From Flavobacteriales bacterium UBA852 (lineage in GTDB: Bacteria > Bacteroidota > Bacteroidia > Flavobacteriales_E > Vicingaceae): a stretch of DNA of 64,000 nt. Within the stretch, counting starts at the first letter, position 1, and each line of letters starts with the position of its first letter. Both the position numbers and the translations under genes were made by a program. Shown one piece after another: positions 45,345 through 53,862 of this stretch. Under the pieces are notes generated by a model. The model worked only from the letters and a program-made list of their open reading frames with translations. It was not told where the DNA came from and did not search any database. The stretch is from contig DBGO01000003.1 in the NCBI GenBank assembly GCA_002295925.1, forward strand, positions 1 through 64,000. The letters run 5' to 3'.

Positions 45345-46076
45345 ATGAAACGAACAACTGCATTTTTAGCGTCAATCATTGTGTTTTTTGCTGCTTGCAA
45401 TCAACCAAAATCCAACAATGAGCAAAGAACAGAAACACAAACTAAAATCGAACAAGAGATGAAAACAGAGACACAAAATTTACCCGAAATAAAAGTGGTA
45501 GATACCGATTTTTCAAAAGGAAGGTTGGGTTTGGAACATACGCTTAGCTTAACAGACTTGGAAAAATTTCACGGACACCTTTGCGACGGATTGGTTGTAG
45601 GTTTTTTAGGACTTAAAGAAGGCTTACAGCAATTATACCCCAACGGAATAGTTGACCGCACCAATACCCGTATTGTCAGCAAAAGTTCGCCTTGCCTTAC
45701 CGATGCAGCCGTATATTTAACAGGCGGAAGGTATCAGTTCAATACGTTTTATGTAGATAATAATATTGAGGATGGTTTTTACATTGTGCAACGTATTGAT
45801 AATGGCAAAGCAGTGAAAATAAACCTGAAAAAAGGCGTTAAACCTGCCATTATTGACGAAATGGGCAAAAAAGCCGTTGCCGGCGAATTACCGCCTTGCG
45901 AACTGGATAAACTCAAAGAATTGGAAGATGATTTTTCCGAAAAATTACTTTCTTCCGGTCCTTCCGAAAATTTTATTGTAACAGAAGTTTCCAATTTTGA
46001 ATGGAATCCTGTATTGAAAAACGATTTTGTAAAAACAGATATATTAAATAAAAATCAACCAATTTGTAATAAGTAA
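45345..46076 (+). CDS. Lipoprotein with FmdE-like domain
   Basis: Signal ending in FFAAC (Cys18) makes this a lipoprotein. After an acidic linker comes an FmdE-type domain (about 80-170) with LEKFHGHLCDGLVVGFLGLK. The HGHLCxG motif is the metal-binding site of formylmethanofuran dehydrogenase subunit E-like proteins, and a later Cys appears in SSPCLTD. There is no methanogenesis context here. It is the last gene of the ars operon, a place I do not know to be common for this domain. A role in metal or arsenic binding outside the inner membrane is a guess. Confidence 0.78.
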   Translation: MKRTTAFLASIIVFFAACNQPKSNNEQRTETQTKIEQEMKTETQNLPEIKVVDTDFSKGRLGLEHTLSLTDLEKFHGHLCDGLVVGFLGLKEGLQQLYPNGIVDRTNTRIVSKSSPCLTDAAVYLTGGRYQFNTFYVDNNIEDGFYIVQRIDNGKAVKINLKKGVKPAIIDEMGKKAVAGELPPCELDKLKELEDDFSEKLLSSGPSENFIVTEVSNFEWNPVLKNDFVKTDILNKNQPICNK

Positions 46077-46189
46077 TTATCTCTAAAAATTTATTTGTGT
46101 TAGTTTATTTAATAGTGTTCAAGTTACTTTTATTTTGTCAGGTTTGTATTATGTGTTGATTTTTACCGGAGTTATTGAATAAACAACGC

Positions 46190-47875
46190 TTAACCCAAGT
46201 GTTCTTTAATCTTATCCGCCACTCTAAAACTGTTGGCATAAATAGTCCAGGTGTAAGTAATGCTTCCTCCCGTAGGCATAAAACTGCCGTCGGTAACATA
46301 TAAATTTTCTACTTCGTGCGCCTTGCAGTTTTTATCCAAAACCGATGTTTTGGGATTGTTGCCAAACCTGCACCCTCCTGCTTGTAAATTTGCCGGCGGA
46401 TTGCCCGAAATATTTGAGGAAATATGCTTGGCGCCAATAGTTTTAAATACTTTTTCGCATTTTTCGGCTAATAATTTCCCCACTTTAATGTCGTGCGGAT
46501 GATAACCGGTTTTAACACGAGCAACAGGGTCGCCCCATTTATCTTTTACTTTTGGGTCGAGTGTTACGTGGCAATTGTCATTGGGTAACCAATCGACAAA
46601 AATCTCAAACCGAACTTTGCGGGTATTGGTAAAATATTGTTTTAATCGATTTTGCAAAGGCGTGCCATATAAGAGCCGGTCGCCTTTCCATTTTTGACGA
46701 ATAGCTTTTCCGATTCCTACAGCGTGCTCAAACAAAAAATGCGCTGTTCCGCCTTTTATTCTTTTTCCTGTATCAGGGTCTTCCAATTCATAAAACTCGG
46801 TAAGCGAGCGGTTAACAAATAATCCGGGTGCGGAGAGTTTTTCGGCATCTTCTTTTGGCAATTCATCATAATAAAAATACCCGTTGCCCAAACCGCCACC
46901 CGAAAAAAGGAGGTTCTTTCCCACTTGCCCCGAATTATTGGCTAATCCGTTGGGAAATTCTTTGTTTTTGCTCATTAATAATAAGCGAGATGTTTCAACA
47001 GCTTGTGCCGCAACTACAAACAATTTGGCACGAATGCTTTGCTTTTTATCTTGAGCATCATAATACCAAGCTCGGGTAACTTTTTTATTGCCGTTGGTTT
47101 CTAAATGATACACTTTCGCATTGGGAATAACGGTACAGTTTCCGGTTCGTAATGCATCGTGTATCAATGCTACGCGTGAACTGCTTTTGGCATTGGACGA
47201 ACACCCGTAACTGCCGCAATAATTGGAGTAATAACAACTGTTTCTTTCATTTTTTTGGCGAGAAATAATGCCTCGGGGCAAAGGAATAATATCCCATTTC
47301 AAATTTTCGGCAGCCGTATCAATCCATTGGGCAAAAATATTTTCATTTAACGGCGGGAAAGGAAAGTCCGGTGTTGAGCGTGGCTCGGCAAATTTATGCG
47401 GAACGGCTTTTCCGGAAATGCCGACAATACTTTCCACTTTTGTGTAATAGGGCTCTAAATCATCGTAAGATATTGGCCAATCGGCAATATTGGCACCTTC
47501 AATTTCGCCATACGTAGAGAGCAGTTTAAAATCCGATGGTTTCAGGCGTTCAAAATACGCACTCATAAAGTTTGATGAACCGCCCACACAGTTGCCGTTC
47601 CAAAAACTGATGCCCGAATCAAATGTAGAACGGATTTTCCATTTTCCGTTTTCGAGTGGTTTTTCAATTACGTGACGTTCATCACGTAAGTTGGGCGAAT
47701 AGATATCCCGACGCGAAACAGCCAACTCGTCTTTTGCAAAATCTTCGGTTCTGTACCACGGACCTTTTTCGAGCACAACCACTTTGTATCCGGCTTTTGA
47801 CAATTCGTATATAACCGGACCGGCGCCGGATCCACTGCCTATCACACATACATCATATAATTCGGGCTGATTCAT
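46190..47875 (-). CDS. GMC-family FAD oxidoreductase (gluconate dehydrogenase large-subunit type)
   Basis: FAD-dependent alcohol or sugar-acid dehydrogenase of 561 residues. The N-terminal FAD fold is VIGSGSGAGPVIYELSKAGY (10-29), then VVLEKGPWY, VGGSSNFMSAYFERL and the C-terminal motif NLYVTDGSFMPTGGSITYTW. The partner gene for a subunit-3-like protein overlaps its start by 4 bases. No cytochrome c subunit is seen. It may oxidise sugars or sugar acids in the periplasm. The large subunit has no signal peptide, so it may be exported by hitchhiking on its Tat-signal partner. Confidence 0.9.
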   Translation of the reverse strand: MNQPELYDVCVIGSGSGAGPVIYELSKAGYKVVVLEKGPWYRTEDFAKDELAVSRRDIYSPNLRDERHVIEKPLENGKWKIRSTFDSGISFWNGNCVGGSSNFMSAYFERLKPSDFKLLSTYGEIEGANIADWPISYDDLEPYYTKVESIVGISGKAVPHKFAEPRSTPDFPFPPLNENIFAQWIDTAAENLKWDIIPLPRGIISRQKNERNSCYYSNYCGSYGCSSNAKSSSRVALIHDALRTGNCTVIPNAKVYHLETNGNKKVTRAWYYDAQDKKQSIRAKLFVVAAQAVETSRLLLMSKNKEFPNGLANNSGQVGKNLLFSGGGLGNGYFYYDELPKEDAEKLSAPGLFVNRSLTEFYELEDPDTGKRIKGGTAHFLFEHAVGIGKAIRQKWKGDRLLYGTPLQNRLKQYFTNTRKVRFEIFVDWLPNDNCHVTLDPKVKDKWGDPVARVKTGYHPHDIKVGKLLAEKCEKVFKTIGAKHISSNISGNPPANLQAGGCRFGNNPKTSVLDKNCKAHEVENLYVTDGSFMPTGGSITYTWTIYANSFRVADKIKEHLG

Positions 47876-48495
47876 TCTTGCAGGATTTGTTCTAAAGAAG
47901 TAATTATTTTATTCTCCGATTTTCGTTTTTTTATCAATTCAGGGTATTTGTTTTGTTCAGAGGGTTGGGGTTGACCGGGTGTGTAATTCAGCCATTTCCA
48001 GCCAATTTCGTCGGGATTGCAACCGTATATCGGATTGGCAAAAAGCGATTCAAAAATTATTGACAACATTGCCGATGCCCAATTTTCGCCTTTATCTTCT
48101 ATATAATTTGCCAAAATTTCTTGTTGGTTATCTATTTTTTGTTGAAAAAAGTCTAAACCGTATTGGTCTTTTGCAAAATCATTTAATTTGTCCAACCCCT
48201 TGATGAGATAATCATTTTCATTTTCATCGCGCCAAGTATCATTTAATACAGAAATAAAAAAAGGAAAACTGTTAAGGGCAATGCTTCCGGGTGTATCTTC
48301 ATTATCGGGAAATAAAATTTGCTGCACAATAACACAGTTTTTTGCCTGCAACGTTGAAAGCGGAGAATGTTCAGGTAAATTTTCAATATAAGTTGCTACA
48401 TTATTTTTGTTTGGCACAGAACATTTTGCCAATAAAGGTAATTGGCTGTAAACCGCTGCGGCAGCAATATGTTGTATAAAACGGCGTCTTTTCAT
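47872..48495 (-). CDS. Gluconate 2-dehydrogenase subunit 3-like protein with Tat signal
   Basis: I place the start at 48495, because MKRRRFIQHIAAAA then forms a Tat-like signal (RR followed by a hydrophobic stretch) ending at LLAKC (Cys25), a possible lipobox. An upstream ATG at 48546 would add 17 basic residues. The 207-residue body has WASAMLSIIFESLFANPIYGC and NPDEIGWKWLNYTPGQPQP, typical of gluconate dehydrogenase subunit 3. It overlaps the GMC gene by 4 bases, so the pair forms a two-subunit enzyme. Confidence 0.88.
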   Translation of the reverse strand: MKRRRFIQHIAAAAVYSQLPLLAKCSVPNKNNVATYIENLPEHSPLSTLQAKNCVIVQQILFPDNEDTPGSIALNSFPFFISVLNDTWRDENENDYLIKGLDKLNDFAKDQYGLDFFQQKIDNQQEILANYIEDKGENWASAMLSIIFESLFANPIYGCNPDEIGWKWLNYTPGQPQPSEQNKYPELIKKRKSENKIITSLEQILQE

Positions 48496-48567
48496 TTTTG
48501 ATAGAACGAATTTACGTTTATTTTTCAGAAAAAATATGTCAAACACACTACATTACAGCAAATAATA

Positions 48568-48597
48568 TTTGGAAACAAAATATTTTTTATATATTTG
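48568..48597 (+). promoter_or_regulatory. Promoter of the Glu/His-rich lipoprotein gene
   Basis: TTTG (48568-48571) and TATATTTG (48590-48597) are 18 bases apart, a full match to the Bacteroidota -33/-7 consensus. The ATG follows 41 bases later in an A-rich leader. Confidence 0.7.
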
Positions 48598-48638
48598 CGC
48601 ACACTTAATTTATTTATTAATCAAAAAATTTAAAAAAA

Positions 48639-48941
48639 ATGAAAAAGTTAATGACACTTTTAATGGTTGCAGGAATGTTCTCATTAGTTGCTTGCGGACC
48701 ATCTGAAGAAGAAAAAGCAAAAGCTGAAGCTGAAGCAAAAGCTCAAGCTGAAGAAATCATGAATGACATTGAAAACGCTCTTGATGAAGCTACTGATGAA
48801 GTTGCTGAAGAAGTAGCAGATTCAACTGCAGAAGGTGAGATGAAGTGTGAAGAAGGAAAATGCGGAGAAGGAAAATGTGGTGATGAGCATGCTGAGGAAG
48901 AACATGCAGAAGAAGAGCACGCAGAAGAACACGCTGAGTAA
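48639..48941 (+). CDS. Small Glu/Ala/His-rich lipoprotein (100 aa)
   Basis: Lipoprotein signal ends in SLVAC (Cys19). A strongly acidic helix-forming stretch follows (EEEKAKAEAEAKAQAEE). Then comes a cysteine pair motif, KCEEGKCGEGKCG, and a C-terminal repeat of AEEEH units, where five acidic-His units can coordinate metal ions. Function is unknown; metal storage or buffering at the outer membrane is a guess. The gene has its own promoter and terminator and is A/G-rich compared with neighbours. Confidence 0.85.
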   Translation: MKKLMTLLMVAGMFSLVACGPSEEEKAKAEAEAKAQAEEIMNDIENALDEATDEVAEEVADSTAEGEMKCEEGKCGEGKCGDEHAEEEHAEEEHAEEHAE

Positions 48942-48964
48942 TCTTACTTAAACAAGATTAAATA

Positions 48965-48995
48965 AAAGCCCTTTGAATTTCAAAGGGCTTTTTTA
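48965..48995. terminator. Bidirectional intrinsic terminator
   Basis: AAAAGCCCTTTGAA and TTCAAAGGGCTTTTTT pair perfectly with almost no loop, with T-runs on both strands. It lies between the convergent lipoprotein and TonB genes. Confidence 0.85.
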
Positions 48996-49014
48996 ATATC
49001 TAGATTTTACGGCA

Positions 49015-49779
49015 TTATAATATTTTTACATTTATGGGTTGCCGCAAGATAACAGCTCGTTTGCGTCCGGCTTGTTTGCCCGGAACAAATTTCGGGAATT
49101 TTTTTACAGCTTTTTTCACGGCTTTTTCAAAACTTTTTGTTGGTGAACGCAACACTTCAATATTTGTAATGTTTCCTTCAGGGTCAACAACAAATGACAG
49201 ATATGCCGTAAATGAATTCCCCATTGCTTTTACATCTTCAGGTATTTTTAATTCTTTATCTAAAATAGCTTGAATACGAAACTCGGTACAAGCTTTTCTT
49301 TCCATATTGGTTTTAGCTTCACTTTTACAATCAATGAAAAAAGGCATTTCTTCTGCAAAATCTAAAGGAGGAAGTGGAACAGTTTCTGTTTTTTCGTCAT
49401 CGTCAAATCCTACCAAAAATTCATCCGGATTTAATTCGTTTTGAGTCTCTTGAGCAGTATTTTCTTCAATTTCGGTATTATTTTCTACAGCCGTTAATTT
49501 AAAAGGATTAACTGCTTTTGGCTTTTCAATAATTTCTTTTTTAACTTCCGGTTTTTTTTCTTCTACAAATGTGTTTATGGGTTTCCATCCTTCATCTATT
49601 AAATCTTCGGTAATTACCGGTTTTTTCTCAATAGTTTCAGTAGTGTATTCAAAAGCTAAAAACACAGCACTAAGCGTTACAAATAACCCGATTTTGAAAA
49701 AAATCGGTCTCATTTTTTCTAGTTTGCTGTTTTTAATTCCGTGAGTGTTGTTTTTTTCTGAAGTTTTCATAGGCATCAA
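49015..49779 (-). CDS. TonB-family energy transducer
   Basis: Links ExbBD energy to outer-membrane receptors. A cytoplasmic start (ATG choices at residues 1, 2 and 4) is followed by one membrane helix at about 28-45 (IFFKIGLFVTLSAVFLAF). A Pro/Glu/Lys-rich periplasmic linker follows. The C-terminal TonB domain (about 165-254) includes AYLSFVVDPEGNITNIEVLR and PKFVPGKQAGR. No exbB or exbD is nearby. The type of receptor cannot be told. Confidence 0.88.
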   Translation of the reverse strand: MMPMKTSEKNNTHGIKNSKLEKMRPIFFKIGLFVTLSAVFLAFEYTTETIEKKPVITEDLIDEGWKPINTFVEEKKPEVKKEIIEKPKAVNPFKLTAVENNTEIEENTAQETQNELNPDEFLVGFDDDEKTETVPLPPLDFAEEMPFFIDCKSEAKTNMERKACTEFRIQAILDKELKIPEDVKAMGNSFTAYLSFVVDPEGNITNIEVLRSPTKSFEKAVKKAVKKFPKFVPGKQAGRKRAVILRQPINVKIL

Positions 49780-49848
49780 ATTTTACATATTAACTGTTTA
49801 TAACACTTATTTATTGCGTTGTTGCCGGAAAAATTTATATCCATAAAA

Positions 49849-49872
49849 AAGCCCTTGCAGATGCAAGGGCTT
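49849..49872 (-). terminator. Terminator after the downstream T9SS cargo gene
   Basis: AAGCCCTTGCA and TGCAAGGGCTT form an 11-base perfect stem with a 2-base loop. On the minus strand it is followed by six T. It lies 26 bases after the stop at 49898. Confidence 0.85.
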
Positions 49873-49897
49873 GAGAGGTGTAAAATGTATTGATAAT

Positions 49898-51763
49898 TTA
49901 TTTAATAATTTCCAATTTCTCTATAACAGAGCCAAGAGTTGTATTAACTTTTACAAAATACATTCCTGTTGGAAGATTTGAAATATCAATTCTTTCGTTC
50001 ATTTTGTTGGCAACAGTATTAGCAATAACAATTCTTCCGGTCATATCCATTATCTCGTAAGAATAGTTTGCATTATTTACTGTTAACACAACAGCTTCAG
50101 TTGCAGGATTTGGATACATTCTTAAACCAACTTTATTTTTAATTTCTTCTACAGAAACAGAAGGTGTTAGGTTGGTGTCGATGCTTAAATAATAAATGTT
50201 GTTTAATGAAAAAGGATCACCATCGTCAGATGTTCCGTTACCTCCTGAGCCGGTAACCGATGAGCCCGGCTCACCGTCTTGTTGATATACAAGATGAACT
50301 TTAGTGTCAACCAAATCGGCAATTGAAGGATACATACATTCATCAAAATCATGAATTCCCGCACCTCCTTGGTTTCCGTTTACATCTACAGGGGTTGTCC
50401 ATGTGTTTCCTCCGTCAGAGCTTTTCATCATATAAATATGACGATAATTTTGAATTCCGTTATTTAAGTTTTCAACCAGTGCGGCATAAGCTAAGTAAAT
50501 AGTTCCGTTTGCATCAATTCCCGCAGTAGGATAGCTTGACAATGAATTAAAATAAGCAGGGATTTGTTGTGGGTCAACAATGTCAAGTTGTCCGTTATTA
50601 TCCAAATCTAAAGCACCTGTAATCATTACGGCATTTGTAGAGTTTGATCCGGGAGCGGCTCCCATAGATTCATTCCAATACATAATACCATTTGTTCCCG
50701 GGAAATAAGATGTGTTTCCGGTTCCAAATCCATCATCATCTAATACACGCATATTTCCGTAAAATACATGTACCATTCCATTGTTGTCAATGATTACAGA
50801 ACCTGAACCGTCTGAAGTTTGAATGGTGTCAGAGGCTGTTGGATTATCCATAAAATCATTGATAATGGTTTTTGTCCAAGTATCACCATTATCAGTAGAT
50901 TTCATTAAAACTACATCATTCCAATCATCAAATACTACAATGGCAACTGTATTTCCTTTTGCAGCAATTGCATATTCATCGCCATTATAACCTTTGGTTT
51001 GTACAGAGTTGGCAAAGTTTGTAGTATCTAAACCGGGTAATATAGAATCAACAATATCCCATGTGTTTCCGCCATCTTGAGAGCGGTAATAAACTAATGC
51101 TCCGTCTAAACCTTGTACCATTGGTCCACCAAAAGCAGAAGGTGCGGTAACGGCAATAACATGTAGCGTATTGTTTGAAGGTCCGCCAACATCAATACGT
51201 GGCCAAATTAAATCAACTCCTAAATTTGAAGAAACATTTCCTTGCGTCCACGTTCCTGTACCTTTTGTTCTTTTCAGCATAGGTAATGGTCCTGTTCCTT
51301 GGTGATTAACAACAACTTCTTCTCCTGATCCCGTAACGACTATGCTCGACCAACCTGTACGTGTAGAAGCTTCTAAGCGAGCTGTAGGTTGCGGTCCCCA
51401 GGCATTTCCATCAAAATAATTATATCCTGTACCTCTGTCACTTGCCGAAACATCATAAGTTTCACTATATGTCCATACGGCTGAGATTGTTCCGTCTCCG
51501 GGATTATAGATTTTTCTTCTTGGAGATGAATTGGTTTGTAAATCGTAAGTGGTAACACCAATAATTTCCTCGTATGAAGCTTTGTTTGTTACATAAGGAT
51601 TGTGAGGTTTTACCATGTTGATAATTTCATCGCCGGTATAATATACCTTGTTAAATGGCATTGCAACATTGTTGGCTTTTGATACTTGAGGTATGGATTG
51701 ATTTTGAGCAATCATGCCTGCACCAAAAATAAAAGCCGATGCAAAAAGTAAATTTCTTTTCAT
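49898..51763 (-). CDS. Secreted Asp-box repeat protein with T9SS sorting domain
   Basis: I place the start at 51763 (MKRNLLFASAFIFGAGMIAQ, a clean signal peptide); an upstream ATG at 51826 would add 21 residues before it. The 621-residue product has repeats of the sialidase-type Asp box (STDNGDTW, SQDGGNTW, SSDGGNTW), which form a beta-propeller but do not prove sialidase activity. The last about 75 residues (LRMYPNPATEAV...) are the type A T9SS sorting domain, ending KLEIIK. It is exported by T9SS and anchored or released. It is a tandem paralogue of the 51865-53736 gene. Confidence 0.9.
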   Translation of the reverse strand: MKRNLLFASAFIFGAGMIAQNQSIPQVSKANNVAMPFNKVYYTGDEIINMVKPHNPYVTNKASYEEIIGVTTYDLQTNSSPRRKIYNPGDGTISAVWTYSETYDVSASDRGTGYNYFDGNAWGPQPTARLEASTRTGWSSIVVTGSGEEVVVNHQGTGPLPMLKRTKGTGTWTQGNVSSNLGVDLIWPRIDVGGPSNNTLHVIAVTAPSAFGGPMVQGLDGALVYYRSQDGGNTWDIVDSILPGLDTTNFANSVQTKGYNGDEYAIAAKGNTVAIVVFDDWNDVVLMKSTDNGDTWTKTIINDFMDNPTASDTIQTSDGSGSVIIDNNGMVHVFYGNMRVLDDDGFGTGNTSYFPGTNGIMYWNESMGAAPGSNSTNAVMITGALDLDNNGQLDIVDPQQIPAYFNSLSSYPTAGIDANGTIYLAYAALVENLNNGIQNYRHIYMMKSSDGGNTWTTPVDVNGNQGGAGIHDFDECMYPSIADLVDTKVHLVYQQDGEPGSSVTGSGGNGTSDDGDPFSLNNIYYLSIDTNLTPSVSVEEIKNKVGLRMYPNPATEAVVLTVNNANYSYEIMDMTGRIVIANTVANKMNERIDISNLPTGMYFVKVNTTLGSVIEKLEIIK

Positions 51764-51813
51764 AGCATTATATTTTTTTATTTCTACAAATATATAAAAA
51801 TGAAGCAAATAAA

Positions 51814-51840
51814 AAAAGGGCTCCAATTTGGAGCCCTTTT
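51814..51840 (-). terminator. Terminator after the upstream T9SS cargo gene
   Basis: AAAAGGGCTCC and GGAGCCCTTTT form an 11-base perfect stem with a 5-base loop. On the minus strand it is followed by a T-run of seven. It separates the two T9SS cargo genes, so they are separate transcripts. Confidence 0.85.
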
Positions 51841-51864
51841 AAGAGTTTATTATTTATCAGAAAA

Positions 51865-53736
51865 TTATTTTGATAAAATTACTTTTTGCATAAATGAACC
51901 TGCAGCAGTATTTACTTTTACAAAGTATACACCTGAAGGATATTTAGTCATATCAATAACTGAACGACTGGCAGATGCAACAGTATTGTTAATTACTACT
52001 TTACCTGTAATATCCATCACTTCGTAAGAATAAGTGCTTCCATCAACATTTAATGTGATAATTCCATTAGATGGATTAGGATATAGATTAATATTAGCAT
52101 TATCCTCTATAGAAGCAATACTTGAAGTGAAGTCAGCATCTGTTAAAACTACACCTGATACATATTGGTGTTGTGTAGGAGATAATACATCACTTGTTGC
52201 TGTAAGTTGTTGGAATGAAATTGGAATAGTGTAGTTACCGTTTCCGTCATCAAAAACATAGTAAGACATGTTTCCGAAAGTGGCAATACCATCGGCAGCT
52301 GTACCTGTAGTAACATTTTGAGGTGCAGCCATGTTACCTGTGGCTAAGTCTAACCCGGCTATCCAAGCATCAGGGTATAAGTTTCCATCTTGAGTTCCAA
52401 AAATATTGGTATCTGTATCAAAGTATGTATAGAAAACTTTGTCTCCGGTCCAGTTAATACCAACTTGAGCACGGCTGTCTTCAGAAATAGCATTTCCGTT
52501 AGGATCACCAAATGTACCACGGAAAGTCATTGGTTTAGCAATTAATTTAGCATCCCAAGTGGTACCACCGTCAGTAGAAGTTACATCGAATAATCCCCAA
52601 GCTCCGGGAGTAGTGTTGATAGACCAACCAGCACCTGTTGCTTGAGGTCCTATAGCACAAACAATGTGTGGGTTTCCATTGCCGTCAACAGCTAAATCTA
52701 ATTCAAAACCAGTTGTGTAAGCACCTGCACCTAAAGCATTTGTAACGCCGGCTAAGTTGCTTGGTAAAATGTTTGTTGGACCAGACCAAGAACCACCACC
52801 GTCAGTAGTTTTGTAAGTGTATAAATAGTAAGCCGAATCAGGCTGTACATTGTAATCATTGTGGCCAATAATAGCAATGTACCCGGTTAATCCATCAGGT
52901 GCAAATGCCATAACTGCATCAACCATGTTATGAGCACCGGTATTATCTAAAGAAGATGGCGCATATAATTTGTTGTAAATATATGACACATCATTTCCGG
53001 AAATAATTCCTGTAGAAAGAATTAAACTATCAGTGTATTCATAGTTATTTAAACCGTCTCCTTCAACATCAACATTCCATAATACCCCGTTTTGTGTAAC
53101 AAAGAATGAACTTGGAATTAATTTAAACATAGATGCAGTAGAGGAATCTTCGTGTTGAGTAATACCGGTTCCATCAAGTTTTGATACACCATAACCATAA
53201 CCTCCCCAACTTGAGTTTGTTCCATTTAATGTTGGAGCAAAGTAAGTAAAGAAAGCATTAGCCACGTCAGTATTGTTTGCAGGGTTGTATATTAAACCTT
53301 GAGGATAACGTGCGTTAGAGTAAGGAGTTGATGCATTATAAACCGGACCTACATTTGCTGTCCAAGTTGTACCTCCATCATTAGATACATCAAAACGTAT
53401 CCAACCGGTAGAACCATCTCCTGTGGTATTAGGGTCTGTTCTGTGTGAGAATGTTACAGCATTAAGGTTAGGGTCTGCCCAAAGGTAAGTTTTTGGACCA
53501 AAACCACAGGTATAAGCATTTCCAGAATTACCCATAGGTACTATAGATACCGCTTTGTTGTTTGGTGTGTTAGGTTTAACACCTCCAAAATTTGAGGTAG
53601 CTTGAAAGCTTAATTCGCCTTCGTTTACTACTTTGTTTGGTGCTTTTACATCATACGAAGGGTCTAACTGAGTAGATTGAGCAAACAATCCACCTGAAAC
53701 CACAATCGCAGAAGCAACTAGTAAATTTCTTTTCAT
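51865..53736 (-). CDS. Secreted Asp-box repeat protein with T9SS sorting domain (paralogue)
   Basis: The product has 623 residues and a signal peptide (MKRNLLVASAIVVSGGLFAQ). Asp-box repeats include SNDGGTTW, TTDGGGSW and STDGGTTW. A T9SS type A sorting domain (INLYPNPSNGIITLNV to MQKVILSK) ends it. The signal peptide and C-terminal domain closely match the paralogue downstream, while the middle differs more, so it looks like an older duplication. Substrate or partner is unknown. Confidence 0.9.
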   Translation of the reverse strand: MKRNLLVASAIVVSGGLFAQSTQLDPSYDVKAPNKVVNEGELSFQATSNFGGVKPNTPNNKAVSIVPMGNSGNAYTCGFGPKTYLWADPNLNAVTFSHRTDPNTTGDGSTGWIRFDVSNDGGTTWTANVGPVYNASTPYSNARYPQGLIYNPANNTDVANAFFTYFAPTLNGTNSSWGGYGYGVSKLDGTGITQHEDSSTASMFKLIPSSFFVTQNGVLWNVDVEGDGLNNYEYTDSLILSTGIISGNDVSYIYNKLYAPSSLDNTGAHNMVDAVMAFAPDGLTGYIAIIGHNDYNVQPDSAYYLYTYKTTDGGGSWSGPTNILPSNLAGVTNALGAGAYTTGFELDLAVDGNGNPHIVCAIGPQATGAGWSINTTPGAWGLFDVTSTDGGTTWDAKLIAKPMTFRGTFGDPNGNAISEDSRAQVGINWTGDKVFYTYFDTDTNIFGTQDGNLYPDAWIAGLDLATGNMAAPQNVTTGTAADGIATFGNMSYYVFDDGNGNYTIPISFQQLTATSDVLSPTQHQYVSGVVLTDADFTSSIASIEDNANINLYPNPSNGIITLNVDGSTYSYEVMDITGKVVINNTVASASRSVIDMTKYPSGVYFVKVNTAAGSFMQKVILSK

Positions 53737-53862
53737 AGCATTTAGTTTTAAGTTAATTTTAAATTATTATTAATAATTGCGAATATACATCAATAATTTA
53801 TTTATTCCAATTATTGAATAGAAGCTTTTAGATACAAAAAATATAAAATATTGTATCTCTAA

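Noticed and set aside
53830..53858. Terminator after hutU (AGATACAA/TTGTATCT)
   Set aside because: The stem is A/T-rich with no T-run in the hutU direction, so it was not called.
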